Shown: positions 8,058 to 16,552, numbered from the stretch's first letter. The stretch is 64,000 bases of DNA from Succiniclasticum ruminis DSM 9236 (GCF_900112895.1 NZ_FONL01000001.1:283234-347233); one strand, 5' to 3'. Numbers and translations are program-made. Notes: generated by a model from the sequence alone, not told the origin.

Positions 8058-8136
8058 AGTATGATCTCCATTCAGATTCTATTCTGCTATCTATCATACC
8101 ACAAACCGCACGAACAAATCCATGTGCTTCTTGTAC

Positions 8137-8745
8137 TTACCGCTTCATTTCTTTTATTTTTAATTTCTCTTTATATTTCTTTCGCACATCCTGTCTGGCT
8201 TTCAGGTACAGTTTGGCATTCTCGTCATCGTGATAATGTTCAACCAGCCACTCAAGACGTTTAACTGTACTTTCAAAATCGAAAGCTTTCAAAACAGAAG
8301 GGAGCCGGGGCATTTTATCAAAGTCAACATCAGGCCCGATATTATATCCTTTAATGATCTCCGAATCCCACTCATCTTCCGGAAACATCGCTTTGAATAA
8401 CGCTTCCATCAGTTCATTGTTCATCATAAACATGGCATCCAGACAATCCTGTTCGTAACCAATCCTGAAATATGCATGAAGCCCTTTCTCTATTTCTTTT
8501 CCGGTAAGTTTTCCTCCTTTTTTATCCCCAAGCGCGTAGATTTTATTGACAGCGGGTTCTATGGAATTGCGGCATTCGTCCCGGATGAATAAAGCATTCT
8601 TCTCCATTACGTCATACATATAAAATATAGGCTCTAAAAATTCTTTATCATCGGAACACTTTTGAAAATTTTTCCTCCCCTGGTTAATCTCTTTCAGCAA
8701 CGTTTCAATGATTTCATACTTTTCTTTAAAATTCCATTCCTGCAT
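8137..8745 (-). CDS. AT-rich orphan protein, unknown function
   Basis: A 202-residue, mostly helical, charged protein with no signal peptide or membrane segment. I do not recognise it. The ATG of MQEWNFKEKY was chosen because AAGGAAGG lies upstream; a longer frame to 8805 has no better site. It is Lys/Glu-rich, with regions such as RLEWLVEHYHDDENAKLYLKAR near the C-terminus and a motif-free centre. Base composition is visibly AT-richer than that of neighbouring genes (lgt and the 9122 permease), as is the following 376-base intergenic stretch. This is consistent with recent acquisition or weak constraint. It may be a free-standing cytoplasmic gene from a mobile source, but no mobility gene is present. 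Confidence 0.7.
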   Translation of the reverse strand: MQEWNFKEKYEIIETLLKEINQGRKNFQKCSDDKEFLEPIFYMYDVMEKNALFIRDECRNSIEPAVNKIYALGDKKGGKLTGKEIEKGLHAYFRIGYEQDCLDAMFMMNNELMEALFKAMFPEDEWDSEIIKGYNIGPDVDFDKMPRLPSVLKAFDFESTVKRLEWLVEHYHDDENAKLYLKARQDVRKKYKEKLKIKEMKR

Positions 8746-9121
8746 TGTTTTTACTACCTTCCTTATATAATTTTTAATTATTTTGTGCTGCGCTTCGCAC
8801 GGCACAAGTGTTAGTTTACGGGTATGTTACAAAAAAGAAAAGCATTTTTCAGTAAAAATTGTGAACAATATTTCACATTTGAGGGGATTTTTGTCTGTTT
8901 TCCGCAAAAACGGTGTTTTTTTATAAAAATTGTGAAATATTTGTGAAAATCTATGTGCTGAATCCGGATAATACAAAACACAACTTCTGTTTCATCCATC
9001 ATCTTGTTTTGCCGGACAAAATACGCTACAATGATTTTGCAGGCGTTCCCTGCAAGGCAGGTCCGTACTGCAACAACAACTTTGTACACTATTTGTTGTT
9101 CATTTATGAAAGACTGACATT
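8746..9121. other. AT-rich intergenic region with two TGTGAA-type repeats
   Basis: No coding frame is convincing here. The stretch holds TTGTGAACAATATTTCACA (8859-8877), an inverted repeat of TGTGAA/TTCACA with six bases between. A second block at 8930-8949 starts TTGTGAAATATTTGTGAA, a direct repeat of the same hexamer. It also holds the promoter at 9004-9032. The repeats look like binding sites for a CRP/FNR- or Rex-like regulator serving the rightward permease operon, the leftward orphan, or both. This is inference from pattern. Confidence 0.5.
9004..9032 (+). promoter_or_regulatory. Candidate promoter of the permease-hydantoinase operon
   Basis: TTGTTT (9004-9009) and TACAAT (9027-9032) are 17 bases apart, about 90 bases before the permease start. 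The -35 is weak, as expected for a regulated promoter, and the TGTGAA repeats lie 55-145 bases upstream. Confidence 0.55.
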
Positions 9122-10504
9122 ATGACATTTACAGGAATTATATTATTGGCAGGCTTCCTGATTTTCACCGTGGTGATGGTAATGCGGCTGCTGCCCACAC
9201 TGCTGGCGCTGCCTTTGCTGGCTGCATGGATCGCATTTGTGGCCGGGATGCCCTTTGTCTCCTGGCTAAACGATGTGCTGCTGGGCGGGGCGCTCCGCCT
9301 CGCTTCCCCCATCGCCCTTGTCATCTTCGGCGCCATGTTTGCACGGGTAATTCAAAAAGTCGGAATCTCTGACGCCATTATCAAAAAAGCGGCGGAACTG
9401 TCCGGGGACCAGCCCGTTTCCATCGCCTTCCTGCTGACAGCGGCCACGGTTTTTGTTTTTTCCGGTATGAGCGGCCTGGGCCCTGTCATCATGATCGGCT
9501 CCATCACCCTTCCCCTTATGACCGGTGTGGGCATTCCGCCTGTCGACGCCGCAGCGCTTTTCCTGCTGGCCATCTGCACAGGGGGTATGGCCAACATTGC
9601 GGGGTACGGCACGTATATCGGCATCTTCGGCAGCGAAGCGGCCCTGCAGTATTATCTGCCCGGTGTTGCCATCGCCGCTCTGGTTACCTGCTTCTATATT
9701 ATTAAAAATATTTCTTCCGGGAATGGCGGAAAAAATACGCTTCCCGCTGCAATTAAAGAAATTTTGTCAGGTATCCTTACTTTGCCAATAACTTTGGTGC
9801 AGGCACTGGCAGGCATCTTCACCAGCCATCCCGGCGGTTTGATCCGGAAAAAGAAAGAACTGCCGGCAGCTGCACTGATCGCCCCCATTCTTCCTCTGGC
9901 AGTCATCGTGATTCTCCGGCTGACCCACGGTTTCGGTCTCCCCCTGATGGATCAGATCGACCCGGTGGCAGCGGCATTGTTCGGTTTCATCACGGCATCA
10001 CTGTATGCCACGCTGACCGTTTGTCCCGGAAAGACCGTCAATACACTGACCGGTGCTTTCGTGGAAGGAATCCGGGATGTGGCCGGGGTGCTGTTCCTGT
10101 TTATCGGCATCGGCATGCTGATTGCGGCTTCCATACATCCCGCATCCATTGCTATCCTGCAGCCCCTTATCGGGTCCATTCTGCCTTCGGGCCAGAACGG
10201 GCTGCTTCTGTTCTTTGCCGTGTTCGCTCCGGCAGCCCTCTACCGGGGCCCTCTTAACATGTACGGCATGGGAGCGGGCATTGCGGCGATCCTCACCGGA
10301 CTGAGTTTCGTTCCGCCCATCGCGTTGTGCGGCATGTTCATTGCCGTCGGTTACCTGCAGGGGCTGGCCGATCCGACGAATTCCCACAATACCTGGATCG
10401 GCGGTTATACCGGCGTGGATACGGATATCATCCTGAAACGGATCCTTCCCTATGCCTGGGTTATGTGCCTTCTGATGCTGGCTTATGTCTGGTTGACGCA
10501 GTAA
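9122..10504 (+). CDS. Ion-transporter-superfamily permease linked to hydantoinase/oxoprolinase
   Basis: A 460-residue inner-membrane protein with about a dozen hydrophobic segments and paired glycine-rich loops (FSGMSGLGPVIM near residue 115; ADPTNSHNTWIGGY near 420). This is the layout of the CitMHS/GntP-like ion transporter superfamily, which carries organic anions. It ends 15 bases before a hydantoinase/oxoprolinase gene and clearly shares its mRNA. Its cargo is therefore inferred to be 5-oxoproline, a hydantoin or a similar cyclic amide acid. The ribosome site is poor (GAAAGAC), and the start codon is the only good in-frame ATG near the N-terminal membrane helix. A citrate-like or gluconate-like substrate cannot be excluded. 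Confidence 0.82.
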   Translation: MTFTGIILLAGFLIFTVVMVMRLLPTLLALPLLAAWIAFVAGMPFVSWLNDVLLGGALRLASPIALVIFGAMFARVIQKVGISDAIIKKAAELSGDQPVSIAFLLTAATVFVFSGMSGLGPVIMIGSITLPLMTGVGIPPVDAAALFLLAICTGGMANIAGYGTYIGIFGSEAALQYYLPGVAIAALVTCFYIIKNISSGNGGKNTLPAAIKEILSGILTLPITLVQALAGIFTSHPGGLIRKKKELPAAALIAPILPLAVIVILRLTHGFGLPLMDQIDPVAAALFGFITASLYATLTVCPGKTVNTLTGAFVEGIRDVAGVLFLFIGIGMLIAASIHPASIAILQPLIGSILPSGQNGLLLFFAVFAPAALYRGPLNMYGMGAGIAAILTGLSFVPPIALCGMFIAVGYLQGLADPTNSHNTWIGGYTGVDTDIILKRILPYAWVMCLLMLAYVWLTQ

Positions 10505-10519
10505 AGGAGGCAGCAACAC

Positions 10520-12658
10520 ATGAGAAAGATACGGATTGGCATCGACGTGGGGGGAACCTTCACAGATGCCGTGGCTATTGATAACGAAACCGGCGAAATC
10601 ATCGCCCGGGAAAAGCTGCCCACTACCCACGCTTCCGGGGAAGGCGTGGCGGAAGGGATCATCACCGTTTTGCAGAACCTCCTGAACCGCAACCGCATCG
10701 CGCCGGAAGAAGTGGTTTTTATCGCCCACGGGACGACGCAGGCCACCAACGCATTACTGGAAGGCGATGTGGCTGTGGCCGGCATCCTTGCCATGGGCAG
10801 CGGGCTGGAAGCGGCACGGGTAAAGCAGATCAGTAACACGGGTCCTATTCCCCTGGCCAGGGGAAAAGATCTGAAAACGCTTCACGTGTTTGTAAAAACC
10901 GCGGACGCGGCGGCAGCCCGGCAGGAAATTTCATCAGCGATTGAAAAGCTGAAAGAAGCCGGCGCCGAAGTCATCGTGGCAACGGAACCTTACAGCGTGG
11001 ATGATCCGGACAACGAACAGTTCGTGATGGAACTGGCGCGTGAAAAAGGCCTTTACGCAACGGGAGGCCATGAGGTTTCCAAACTCTACGGGCTCCGGGT
11101 GCGTACCCGCACTGCCGTCATCAACGGCAGCCTGATTCCCAAAATGATGGAAACCGCCGACATGACCGAGGCCTGTGTAAAACGCTCCGGCATTCCCGCC
11201 CCCCTGATGATTATGCGCTGCGATGGCGGCGTAATGAACGTGGACGAAGTGCGGCGTCGCCCGATTCTGACCATGCTGTCGGGGCTGGCCGCCGGCGTTG
11301 CAGGCGTATTGATGTACGAGCGGCTTTCGGACGGCATTTTTCTGGAATCCGGAGGAACCTCGACGGATATCTCTGTAGTCAAGGACGGCCGCGTCATGGT
11401 GCGGTACGGCGAAGTAGGCGGCCATAAAACCTATCTTTCCTCTCTGGATGTGCGCACCCTGGGTGTGGCAGGCGGCAGCATGATCCGGGTTGAAAACGGA
11501 AAAATTACGGATGTGGGACCCCGCAGCGCGCATATCGCCGGCCTGCCCTATGAAGTTTTTTCCGGAAAGCTGGAAAGGCCGGAGCTGAAACTGATTGCTC
11601 CCTGCGCTGAGGACGATGAAGTGTATGCAGTCGCGGAAGGCGCAGACGGAAAACGCGTTTCCCTGACACTGGCCGGCGCCGCCAATCTGACGGGCAGCGT
11701 CCCGGCAGGGGACTACGCGGATGGTGACCGGGAAAGCGCCCGGATCGCCTGGCAGGCGCTGGGAAATGCGATTGGCTGCACAGCGGAGGAAGCGGCTAAA
11801 ACAGCCATGGACCTGGCAGCCAGAAAAATCGGCAAACTGGTCAGCAGCCTTATAAAAGAATATGAACTTTCCCCATCGATCCTCTGCCTGGCAGGGGGAG
11901 GCGGAAGCGCCGGCGTGATTGTTCCGTATCTGGGAAACTCTCTGAATCTGCGCTGGAAAATCGTGAAGAACGCGCCCATCATTTCAACCATCGGGGTAGC
12001 GATGGCCATGGTGCGGGAAGTTGTGGAACGTACCGTGGTCAATCCCACCGAAGAAGATATCCGTTCCATCCGTCACACTGCCATGGAACAGGTATTACGG
12101 GCCGGCGCCCGGGAAGCCACGGTTGAGATTTCCATTGAAATTGATAAAAAGACCAGCACCCTCCGGGCTGTTGCCATGGGCGCTACGGAACTCCGTAAAA
12201 GCGAACGTATTGCCAACGCGCCGGACGCGGAGGAATTGCGTTCCATTGCCGCCCGCTCTATGGAACTTTCGGAAGAAAGTGTAACCGGGGCGGCAACTGC
12301 GGGCAAGTGGCATGTTTTTGACGGGCCGTACACAGAAAAACTGTTCGGCCTTTTTCCCGTACAGAAACACAAGGTCCGCGTACTGGACCGTAATGGTATC
12401 ATTTGCCTCCGGCGGGAAGGCCTGGGAGCGGTTGTCACTTCCAGGGACAACCTGCGCGAGGATCTTCGGTTACTGCTGGAAGACACAACAGAGTTCGGCA
12501 CGACAGGCGGGCAGCTGCCGGGTTTATTCGCGTATTACGGGGAAAAGCAGCTAGATCTTTCCGGCCTTGCCAGCCCTGAACAGGTTTTTGCCGTGCTGGA
12601 AATCGAACTGGCTGATGTACCGGACAACGAAACGATTGTAATACTGGCTGTGCGGTAA
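10520..12658 (+). CDS. Hydantoinase/oxoprolinase family protein (HyuA-type subunit)
   Basis: Cytoplasmic enzyme of 712 residues that would open cyclic amides such as 5-oxoproline or hydantoins in an ATP-dependent reaction. It starts with the family phosphate-binding block IDVGGTFTDAV and has the actin-fold blocks HGTTQATNALLE, ESGGTSTDISVV and LAGGGGSAGVI. The C-terminal region from about residue 510 is less conserved. The ATG follows AAAGGAGG. In most bacteria this subunit pairs with a HyuB-type subunit; here no HyuB gene follows, and a tRNA promoter comes next. Either this is a single-chain subfamily or the partner lies elsewhere. Substrate is inferred from family and permease linkage only. 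Confidence 0.88.
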   Translation: MRKIRIGIDVGGTFTDAVAIDNETGEIIAREKLPTTHASGEGVAEGIITVLQNLLNRNRIAPEEVVFIAHGTTQATNALLEGDVAVAGILAMGSGLEAARVKQISNTGPIPLARGKDLKTLHVFVKTADAAAARQEISSAIEKLKEAGAEVIVATEPYSVDDPDNEQFVMELAREKGLYATGGHEVSKLYGLRVRTRTAVINGSLIPKMMETADMTEACVKRSGIPAPLMIMRCDGGVMNVDEVRRRPILTMLSGLAAGVAGVLMYERLSDGIFLESGGTSTDISVVKDGRVMVRYGEVGGHKTYLSSLDVRTLGVAGGSMIRVENGKITDVGPRSAHIAGLPYEVFSGKLERPELKLIAPCAEDDEVYAVAEGADGKRVSLTLAGAANLTGSVPAGDYADGDRESARIAWQALGNAIGCTAEEAAKTAMDLAARKIGKLVSSLIKEYELSPSILCLAGGGGSAGVIVPYLGNSLNLRWKIVKNAPIISTIGVAMAMVREVVERTVVNPTEEDIRSIRHTAMEQVLRAGAREATVEISIEIDKKTSTLRAVAMGATELRKSERIANAPDAEELRSIAARSMELSEESVTGAATAGKWHVFDGPYTEKLFGLFPVQKHKVRVLDRNGIICLRREGLGAVVTSRDNLREDLRLLLEDTTEFGTTGGQLPGLFAYYGEKQLDLSGLASPEQVFAVLEIELADVPDNETIVILAVR

Positions 12659-12691
12659 CGATAATTATTTTTTATATCCGCAAAAAAACTA

Positions 12692-12720
12692 TTGACATTT
12701 TCTTACTATTGCGCTATTAT
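12692..12720 (+). promoter_or_regulatory. Promoter of tRNA-Gln(CTG)
   Basis: TTGACA (12692-12697) and TATTAT (12715-12720) are 17 bases apart, 14 bases before the tRNA start. Confidence 0.88.
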
Positions 12721-12734
12721 AAACAAGTACTCAC

Positions 12735-12808
12735 TCCGGGATGGTGTAATGGTAGCACAGGAGATTCTGGATCTTCTTGTCTGGGTTCGAGCCCTAGTCC
12801 CGGAGCCA
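12735..12808 (+). tRNA. tRNA-Gln (anticodon CTG)
   Basis: Acceptor stem TCCGGGA/TCCCGGA with G73 and encoded CCA. The anticodon stem is GGAGA/TCTTC with loop TTCTGGA, so the anticodon is CTG with G at position 37. The U1-A72 pair and G73 support glutamine identity. It complements the TTG isoacceptor at 875-950. Confidence 0.9.
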
Positions 12809-12885
12809 TTTTTTTATCTGAAAAATTTTGCTGACGTGCTTTTCACTTCCGGCAGATTTGTAGTATAATAGTTACGTAATCTCAC

Positions 12886-12960
12886 GGCGCCATGGTCAAG
12901 AGGTCAAGACGTCGCCCTCTCAAGGCGAAATCATGGGTTCAATTCCCATTGGCGCTGCCA
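12886..12960 (+). tRNA. tRNA-Glu (anticodon CTC)
   Basis: Acceptor stem GGCGCCA/TGGCGCT (first pair a G-U wobble), anticodon stem TCGCC/GGCGA, loop CTCTCAA giving anticodon CTC, TTCAATT T-loop and encoded CCA. A TATAAT at 12864-12869 lies 17 bases upstream, with a weak TTTTCA -35, so it may have its own promoter besides read-through from tRNA-Gln. Confidence 0.93.
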
Positions 12961-12970
12961 TATAAAAAGC

Positions 12971-13006
12971 AACTCCGTTACCCGGTAAGGGTAACGGAGT
13001 TTTTTG
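12971..13006 (+). terminator. Terminator of the tRNA-Gln/Glu transcripts
   Basis: AACTCCGTTACCC (12971-12983) pairs perfectly with GGGTAACGGAGTT (12989-13001), followed by T6. Confidence 0.94.
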
Positions 13007-13090
13007 TTTTTATTTTTTTGGATTTTCGTTTTTGATTTTCGTTTTATTTTTGTTTTTTGCCAACGTTTTGCTTTTCGTTTTTATTGTTGT
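13004..13090. repeat. T-rich low-complexity tract with a 13-base tandem repeat
   Basis: Between the tRNA terminator and the larE stop, the plus strand is almost only T broken by CG and G. GATTTTCGTTTTT is followed directly by GATTTTCGTTTTA (13021-13046), and TTTTCGTTTTT recurs near 13073. As read from larE it is an A-rich 3' tail. It encodes nothing recognisable. Confidence 0.6.
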
Positions 13091-13094
13091 TGCT

Positions 13095-13922
13095 TCAGCA
13101 ACTCTGCTGGTTATTCCCCAAGGTCACATCCATGCTGCCGCTGCGGAAACCCGCCAGGTCCAGCGTCACATAATTGTAGCCCAGCTCCTTTAGCCGCGCG
13201 ATGATTTTGTTGCGGGTGTTTACCTGCGCCAGCAGGGTAATCTGGGACGGTTCCACCTCAATGCGGGCCAGCGTACCGTAAGTACGCACCCGGATATGGG
13301 TAAAGCCAAGTTTTGTCAGAAACTCTTCCGCCTGTTCGATTCGCGCCAGTTTTTCCGGCGTAATGGACTCGCCGTACTGGATGCGGGTCGCGAGACAGGA
13401 ATAAGACGGTTTGGATGCCGTAAACAAGCCCATTTCCCGGCTCAGTTTGCGAATCTCCGCTTTGCTCAGGCCGGCTTCCTGCAGAGGACTCCGGATCCCC
13501 AGTTCCGACAGCGCTTTTGCACCCGGGCGGTAGGCTTTTACATCGTCCGCATTGCTGCCGTCCACCACATTGGTAAAGCCCTCTTCTGCCACATACGTCT
13601 GAATCGCGCTGAAGATTGCCTTTTTACAATAATAGCAGCGTTCCGGCCCGTTGGCCACGAATTCGGGAATGCTCATCTGGTCAAAGTCCAGATAGCGGTG
13701 TTTCACACCCATGCGCTGGGCAAAGCGCCGGGCATCGTCCTTCTCATGTTCCGCATAGCTTATGGAAGAAGCGGTCACGGCTATCAGCTTGACGTGATAC
13801 ATCCGCGCAGCCACTGCCAGAAGGAGAGAAGAATCCACGCCTCCGCTGAAAGCAACAGCCACATTTCCCATTTGCTCTAAAATCTGTTCCAGTTTTTTTC
13901 GTTTATTTTCCAGTTCATTCAT
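13095..13922 (-). CDS. larE: ATP-dependent sulfur transferase LarE
   Basis: Cytoplasmic enzyme of nickel-pincer nucleotide synthesis: it adenylylates the pyridinium dicarboxylate precursor and inserts sulfur. The 275 residues start with a PP-loop, SGGVDSS (residues 26-32), and keep the DGSNADD block near 121. Cys176 (KPSYSCLATR) sits at the position of the sacrificial cysteine of the Lactobacillus enzyme. There is also Cys96-x-x-Cys99 (ERCYYCKK), so three cysteines could hold a [4Fe-4S] cluster, as described for the cluster-dependent LarE of Thermotoga; this matching is from family knowledge. No larA, larB or larC is in the window, so the gene is an orphan here. It has no close neighbour on its strand. 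Confidence 0.93.
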   Translation of the reverse strand: MNELENKRKKLEQILEQMGNVAVAFSGGVDSSLLLAVAARMYHVKLIAVTASSISYAEHEKDDARRFAQRMGVKHRYLDFDQMSIPEFVANGPERCYYCKKAIFSAIQTYVAEEGFTNVVDGSNADDVKAYRPGAKALSELGIRSPLQEAGLSKAEIRKLSREMGLFTASKPSYSCLATRIQYGESITPEKLARIEQAEEFLTKLGFTHIRVRTYGTLARIEVEPSQITLLAQVNTRNKIIARLKELGYNYVTLDLAGFRSGSMDVTLGNNQQSC

Positions 13923-14017
13923 TAGAAAACCTCGCGAATTCCTACAGAATATTTCTTAATTCTTATCCTATCAGTTTTTCCGATTCGGGAACTCTTTAAT
14001 GCCAAACTTCATGCAAC

Positions 14018-14773
14018 TCATTTTAAAATGCTCTTCAGGAAGCTCTTCAGCCGCTCGTTCTTCGGATTCCCGAAAATTTCCTCCGGTACTCCCTGTTCCT
14101 GGATGTACCCGTCTGCCATGAATAAAACTTTCGTCGCCACTTCCCGTGCAAACCCCATCTCGTGGGTCACCACCACCATGGTCATGTGATCTTCCGCCAG
14201 GTTGCGCATGGTCTTCAGCACTTCGCCGGTCAGTTCCGGATCCAGCGAAGAGGTCGGTTCATCGAACAGCATGATATCCGGCTTCATGCAGAGGGCGCGG
14301 GCAATGGCCACCCGCTGTTGCTGCCCGCCGGAAAGGCGCAGCGGATACTGATCCCGTTTTTCCAGAAGCCCGACTTTCTCCAGCAGCGCTTCCGCTTCCT
14401 TCTGCACTTCCGCAGGATTCCGCTTCTGCACATGTACCGGCGCTTCCATCAGGTTTTCCAGCACCGTCATGTGTGGGAACAGATTGAACTGCTGGAACAC
14501 CATGCCCATCCGGCAGGCAATCCTGGACGAATTGTCAGCGTAGCGCACGTTGCCATTTTCGTCCGTACTCACCAGAGTCTCGCCATCAATAATAATGGTT
14601 CCCCCATTGATAGTCTCCAGCTTGTTCAGGCAGCGGAGAAAGGTGCTCTTGCCGCCGCCGGACGGTCCGATGATAGCGACAACTTCTCCTTCATCCACCG
14701 TCATGTCAATGCTTTTCAGCACTTCCAGGTCATCAAATTTTTTGCAAATGCTCTTTGCTTCTATCTTACGCAT
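14018..14773 (-). CDS. Polar amino-acid ABC transporter, ATP-binding protein
   Basis: Cytoplasmic ATPase of 251 residues of the GlnQ/HisP family. Walker A is GPSGGGKST (36-44), the Q-loop lies in VFQQFNLFP (92-100), the signature is LSGGQQQR (147-154), Walker B is IMLFDEP (167-173), and the switch histidine is in VVTHEMG. It is the third gene of an operon with a permease and a binding protein. The ATG at 14773 begins eight bases after the permease stop. A TTG eight codons upstream (14797) would overlap the permease and is less likely, though its GGAAA site is no worse. The binding protein sets specificity; His/Gln/Cys-type polar amino acids are the family range. Confidence 0.94.
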   Translation of the reverse strand: MRKIEAKSICKKFDDLEVLKSIDMTVDEGEVVAIIGPSGGGKSTFLRCLNKLETINGGTIIIDGETLVSTDENGNVRYADNSSRIACRMGMVFQQFNLFPHMTVLENLMEAPVHVQKRNPAEVQKEAEALLEKVGLLEKRDQYPLRLSGGQQQRVAIARALCMKPDIMLFDEPTSSLDPELTGEVLKTMRNLAEDHMTMVVVTHEMGFAREVATKVLFMADGYIQEQGVPEEIFGNPKNERLKSFLKSILK

Positions 14774-14780
14774 AATGTAT

Positions 14781-15431
14781 TCAGTCCCATCTTGCAAAAT
14801 GTTTTTCCAGTTTGTTAAATCCGTAAGTAAGAATCATGCTCATCACCAGATAAAACACCGCGGCAACTACGAAAGGCATGATGTTGAAGTCCCGCTGTAC
14901 CAGGTTCCGGGTGGTGCGCAGCAGGTCGTTCATGGCCAGCACGTAGATTAATGAGGTATCCTTTACCAGGGTAATGGTCTCGTTGCTTACCGGCGGCAGG
15001 ATGATTTTGAATACCTGGGGAAGGATGATCCGCTTCATGGTCTGCACATAGTTCATGCCCAGGGTTTTCGCCGCTTCATACTGTCCTTTGGGGATCGCCT
15101 GGATACCGGCCCGGAAAATTTCGCAGAAGTACGCGCCGTAATTCAGTACAAAGGCCAGCACCGCAGCGGGAAAATCGTCCAGGCGGATGCCGATGACCGG
15201 TATAAAAGGCAGGCCGAAATACACGAACAGCAGCTGCAACATCAAAGGCGTGCCCCGCAGCACATACACGTATGCCGCAACAACGTCGCGCAACAGTTTA
15301 AAAGACGATACCCTGCAGAAGGCAAGAAGGATGCCCAGCGGGATCGCCAGCACGATGGTAATAAAGAAAAGCCGTAAGGTATCTACGGTCCCCATCAGCA
15401 TCTGGGGGATAATCGAAATAATATAGTCCAT
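14781..15431 (-). CDS. Polar amino-acid ABC transporter, permease
   Basis: Inner-membrane subunit of 216 residues with about five helices. It carries the EAA loop that contacts the ATPase, seen here as [23 protein letters not shown]. The family's N-terminal TLRLFF block is also present. One permease gene is visible, so the transporter probably works with a homodimeric membrane part. It follows the binding-protein gene after 217 bases that contain a hairpin, and is followed within eight bases by the ATPase gene. CGGAG lies before the ATG. Confidence 0.94.
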   Translation of the reverse strand: MDYIISIIPQMLMGTVDTLRLFFITIVLAIPLGILLAFCRVSSFKLLRDVVAAYVYVLRGTPLMLQLLFVYFGLPFIPVIGIRLDDFPAAVLAFVLNYGAYFCEIFRAGIQAIPKGQYEAAKTLGMNYVQTMKRIILPQVFKIILPPVSNETITLVKDTSLIYVLAMNDLLRTTRNLVQRDFNIMPFVVAAVFYLVMSMILTYGFNKLEKHFARWD

Positions 15432-15517
15432 AAAACACTCCGTTAATCAGGAAAGCACCGATTAAATCACTTTATGCGGCTGAACCGGATACATCAGTGT
15501 TTCTTTTAATACAAACA

Positions 15518-15545
15518 AAGGCCGGTGGCATAAACCATCGGCCTT
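15518..15545 (-). terminator. Intra-operon hairpin between binding protein and permease
   Basis: AAGGCCGGTGG (15518-15528) pairs with CCATCGGCCTT (15535-15545), with one internal mismatch and a six-base loop. Read leftwards it is followed by TTTGTTTGTATT. It probably causes partial termination or protects the upstream message, raising binding-protein output relative to membrane parts. Confidence 0.6.
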
Positions 15546-15648
15546 GTTGTTATCCCTGGGTAATATAACCGGCTGTCCATCTTTCCATGCATATTCCATG
15601 CACAGCTGTAACACATACCGCACAGGCCGGCCTGCCGCTGCCGACGGA

Positions 15649-16428
15649 TTATTTTTTATCCTCGTAGCGGGTGATGTCCGTACCGAACCACTGCATAGAA
15701 ATCTTCTTGCAGGTTCCGTCTTTCTTCATTTCGTCCAGGATCTTGTCGATGCGTGCCGCAAATTCCTTATCGTCCTTGCGGAAGCCAACGCCTACAACTT
15801 CTTTGCCCAGGTCTTCCTTCAGCACTTTGTACTTGCCGGGAGCCTTCTTCATGTAGTAACGGACCAGGATTTCGTCAACCACCAACGCGTCCAGACGGCC
15901 GGAGTCGATGTCCAGGAATGCTGCCGCGAAGTCAGGATATTTTTTGTATTCTTTCAGGCCTTTGCGCATATCGGCATACTTGCCGTCCAGCAGATAGCTG
16001 CCGGTGGAATCGTCCTGCACGCCTACGGCTTTGCCCTTCAGGTCAGCGAGGGTTTCGATTTTGGAAGCAACCGGAACGGCTACAACCTGGCAGTTGTTAA
16101 TGTAGGGTTTGGAGAACTGGATCACTTTTTCACGTTCCGGGTTGATAGTGAAGCAGTTCCAGATGGCGTCGATACGTTTGCCGTTCAGCTCGGCTTCCTT
16201 GGCGCTCCAGTCAATGGGTTTGAAGGTAACTTCCATGCCCGCGCGTTTGCAGGCTTCTCTTGCCAGATCGATGTCGAAGCCGACGATTTCATTCTTTTCG
16301 TTGCGGAACCCCATGGGAGCAAAATTGTCATCCAGACCGATGACCATCTTTTTCGGGCCGCTGCTGCCGCAGCCCACTACCAGAAGCATCATTAAAACTG
16401 AAAACAGTACAAGACAGATTTTTTTCAC
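15649..16428 (-). CDS. Amino-acid ABC transporter, solute-binding lipoprotein
   Basis: Family-3 binding protein of 259 residues that would catch a polar amino acid outside the membrane. A lipoprotein signal ends in LLVVGC with Cys20 as lipid site. Mature-domain blocks KKMVIGLDDNFAPMGF, IVGFDIDLAREACKRAG and VIQFSKPYINN are typical. FKPIDWSAKEAELNGKRIDA covers the first lobe and the ligand-binding hinge follows. It is the first gene of the operon and has its own consensus-like promoter. A weak terminator follows it, so it is likely made in excess. The bound amino acid cannot be named from the sequence. Confidence 0.93.
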   Translation of the reverse strand: MKKICLVLFSVLMMLLVVGCGSSGPKKMVIGLDDNFAPMGFRNEKNEIVGFDIDLAREACKRAGMEVTFKPIDWSAKEAELNGKRIDAIWNCFTINPEREKVIQFSKPYINNCQVVAVPVASKIETLADLKGKAVGVQDDSTGSYLLDGKYADMRKGLKEYKKYPDFAAAFLDIDSGRLDALVVDEILVRYYMKKAPGKYKVLKEDLGKEVVGVGFRKDDKEFAARIDKILDEMKKDGTCKKISMQWFGTDITRYEDKK

Positions 16429-16464
16429 GATGGAAAACCCCTTCCTTTTATTGTTGGTACGTTA

Positions 16465-16493
16465 ATTATACTTTATCTTGCTAAATTTGTAAA
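16465..16493 (-). promoter_or_regulatory. Promoter of the amino-acid ABC operon
   Basis: Reading leftwards, TTTACA (16493-16488) and TATAAT (16470-16465) are 17 bases apart, about 37 bases upstream of the start codon at 16428. Confidence 0.88.
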
Positions 16494-16552
16494 GAGATAA
16501 AACAAAACCCGCCATTGCACGAAAATAAAATCCATTAACGAATCTTTCCACG

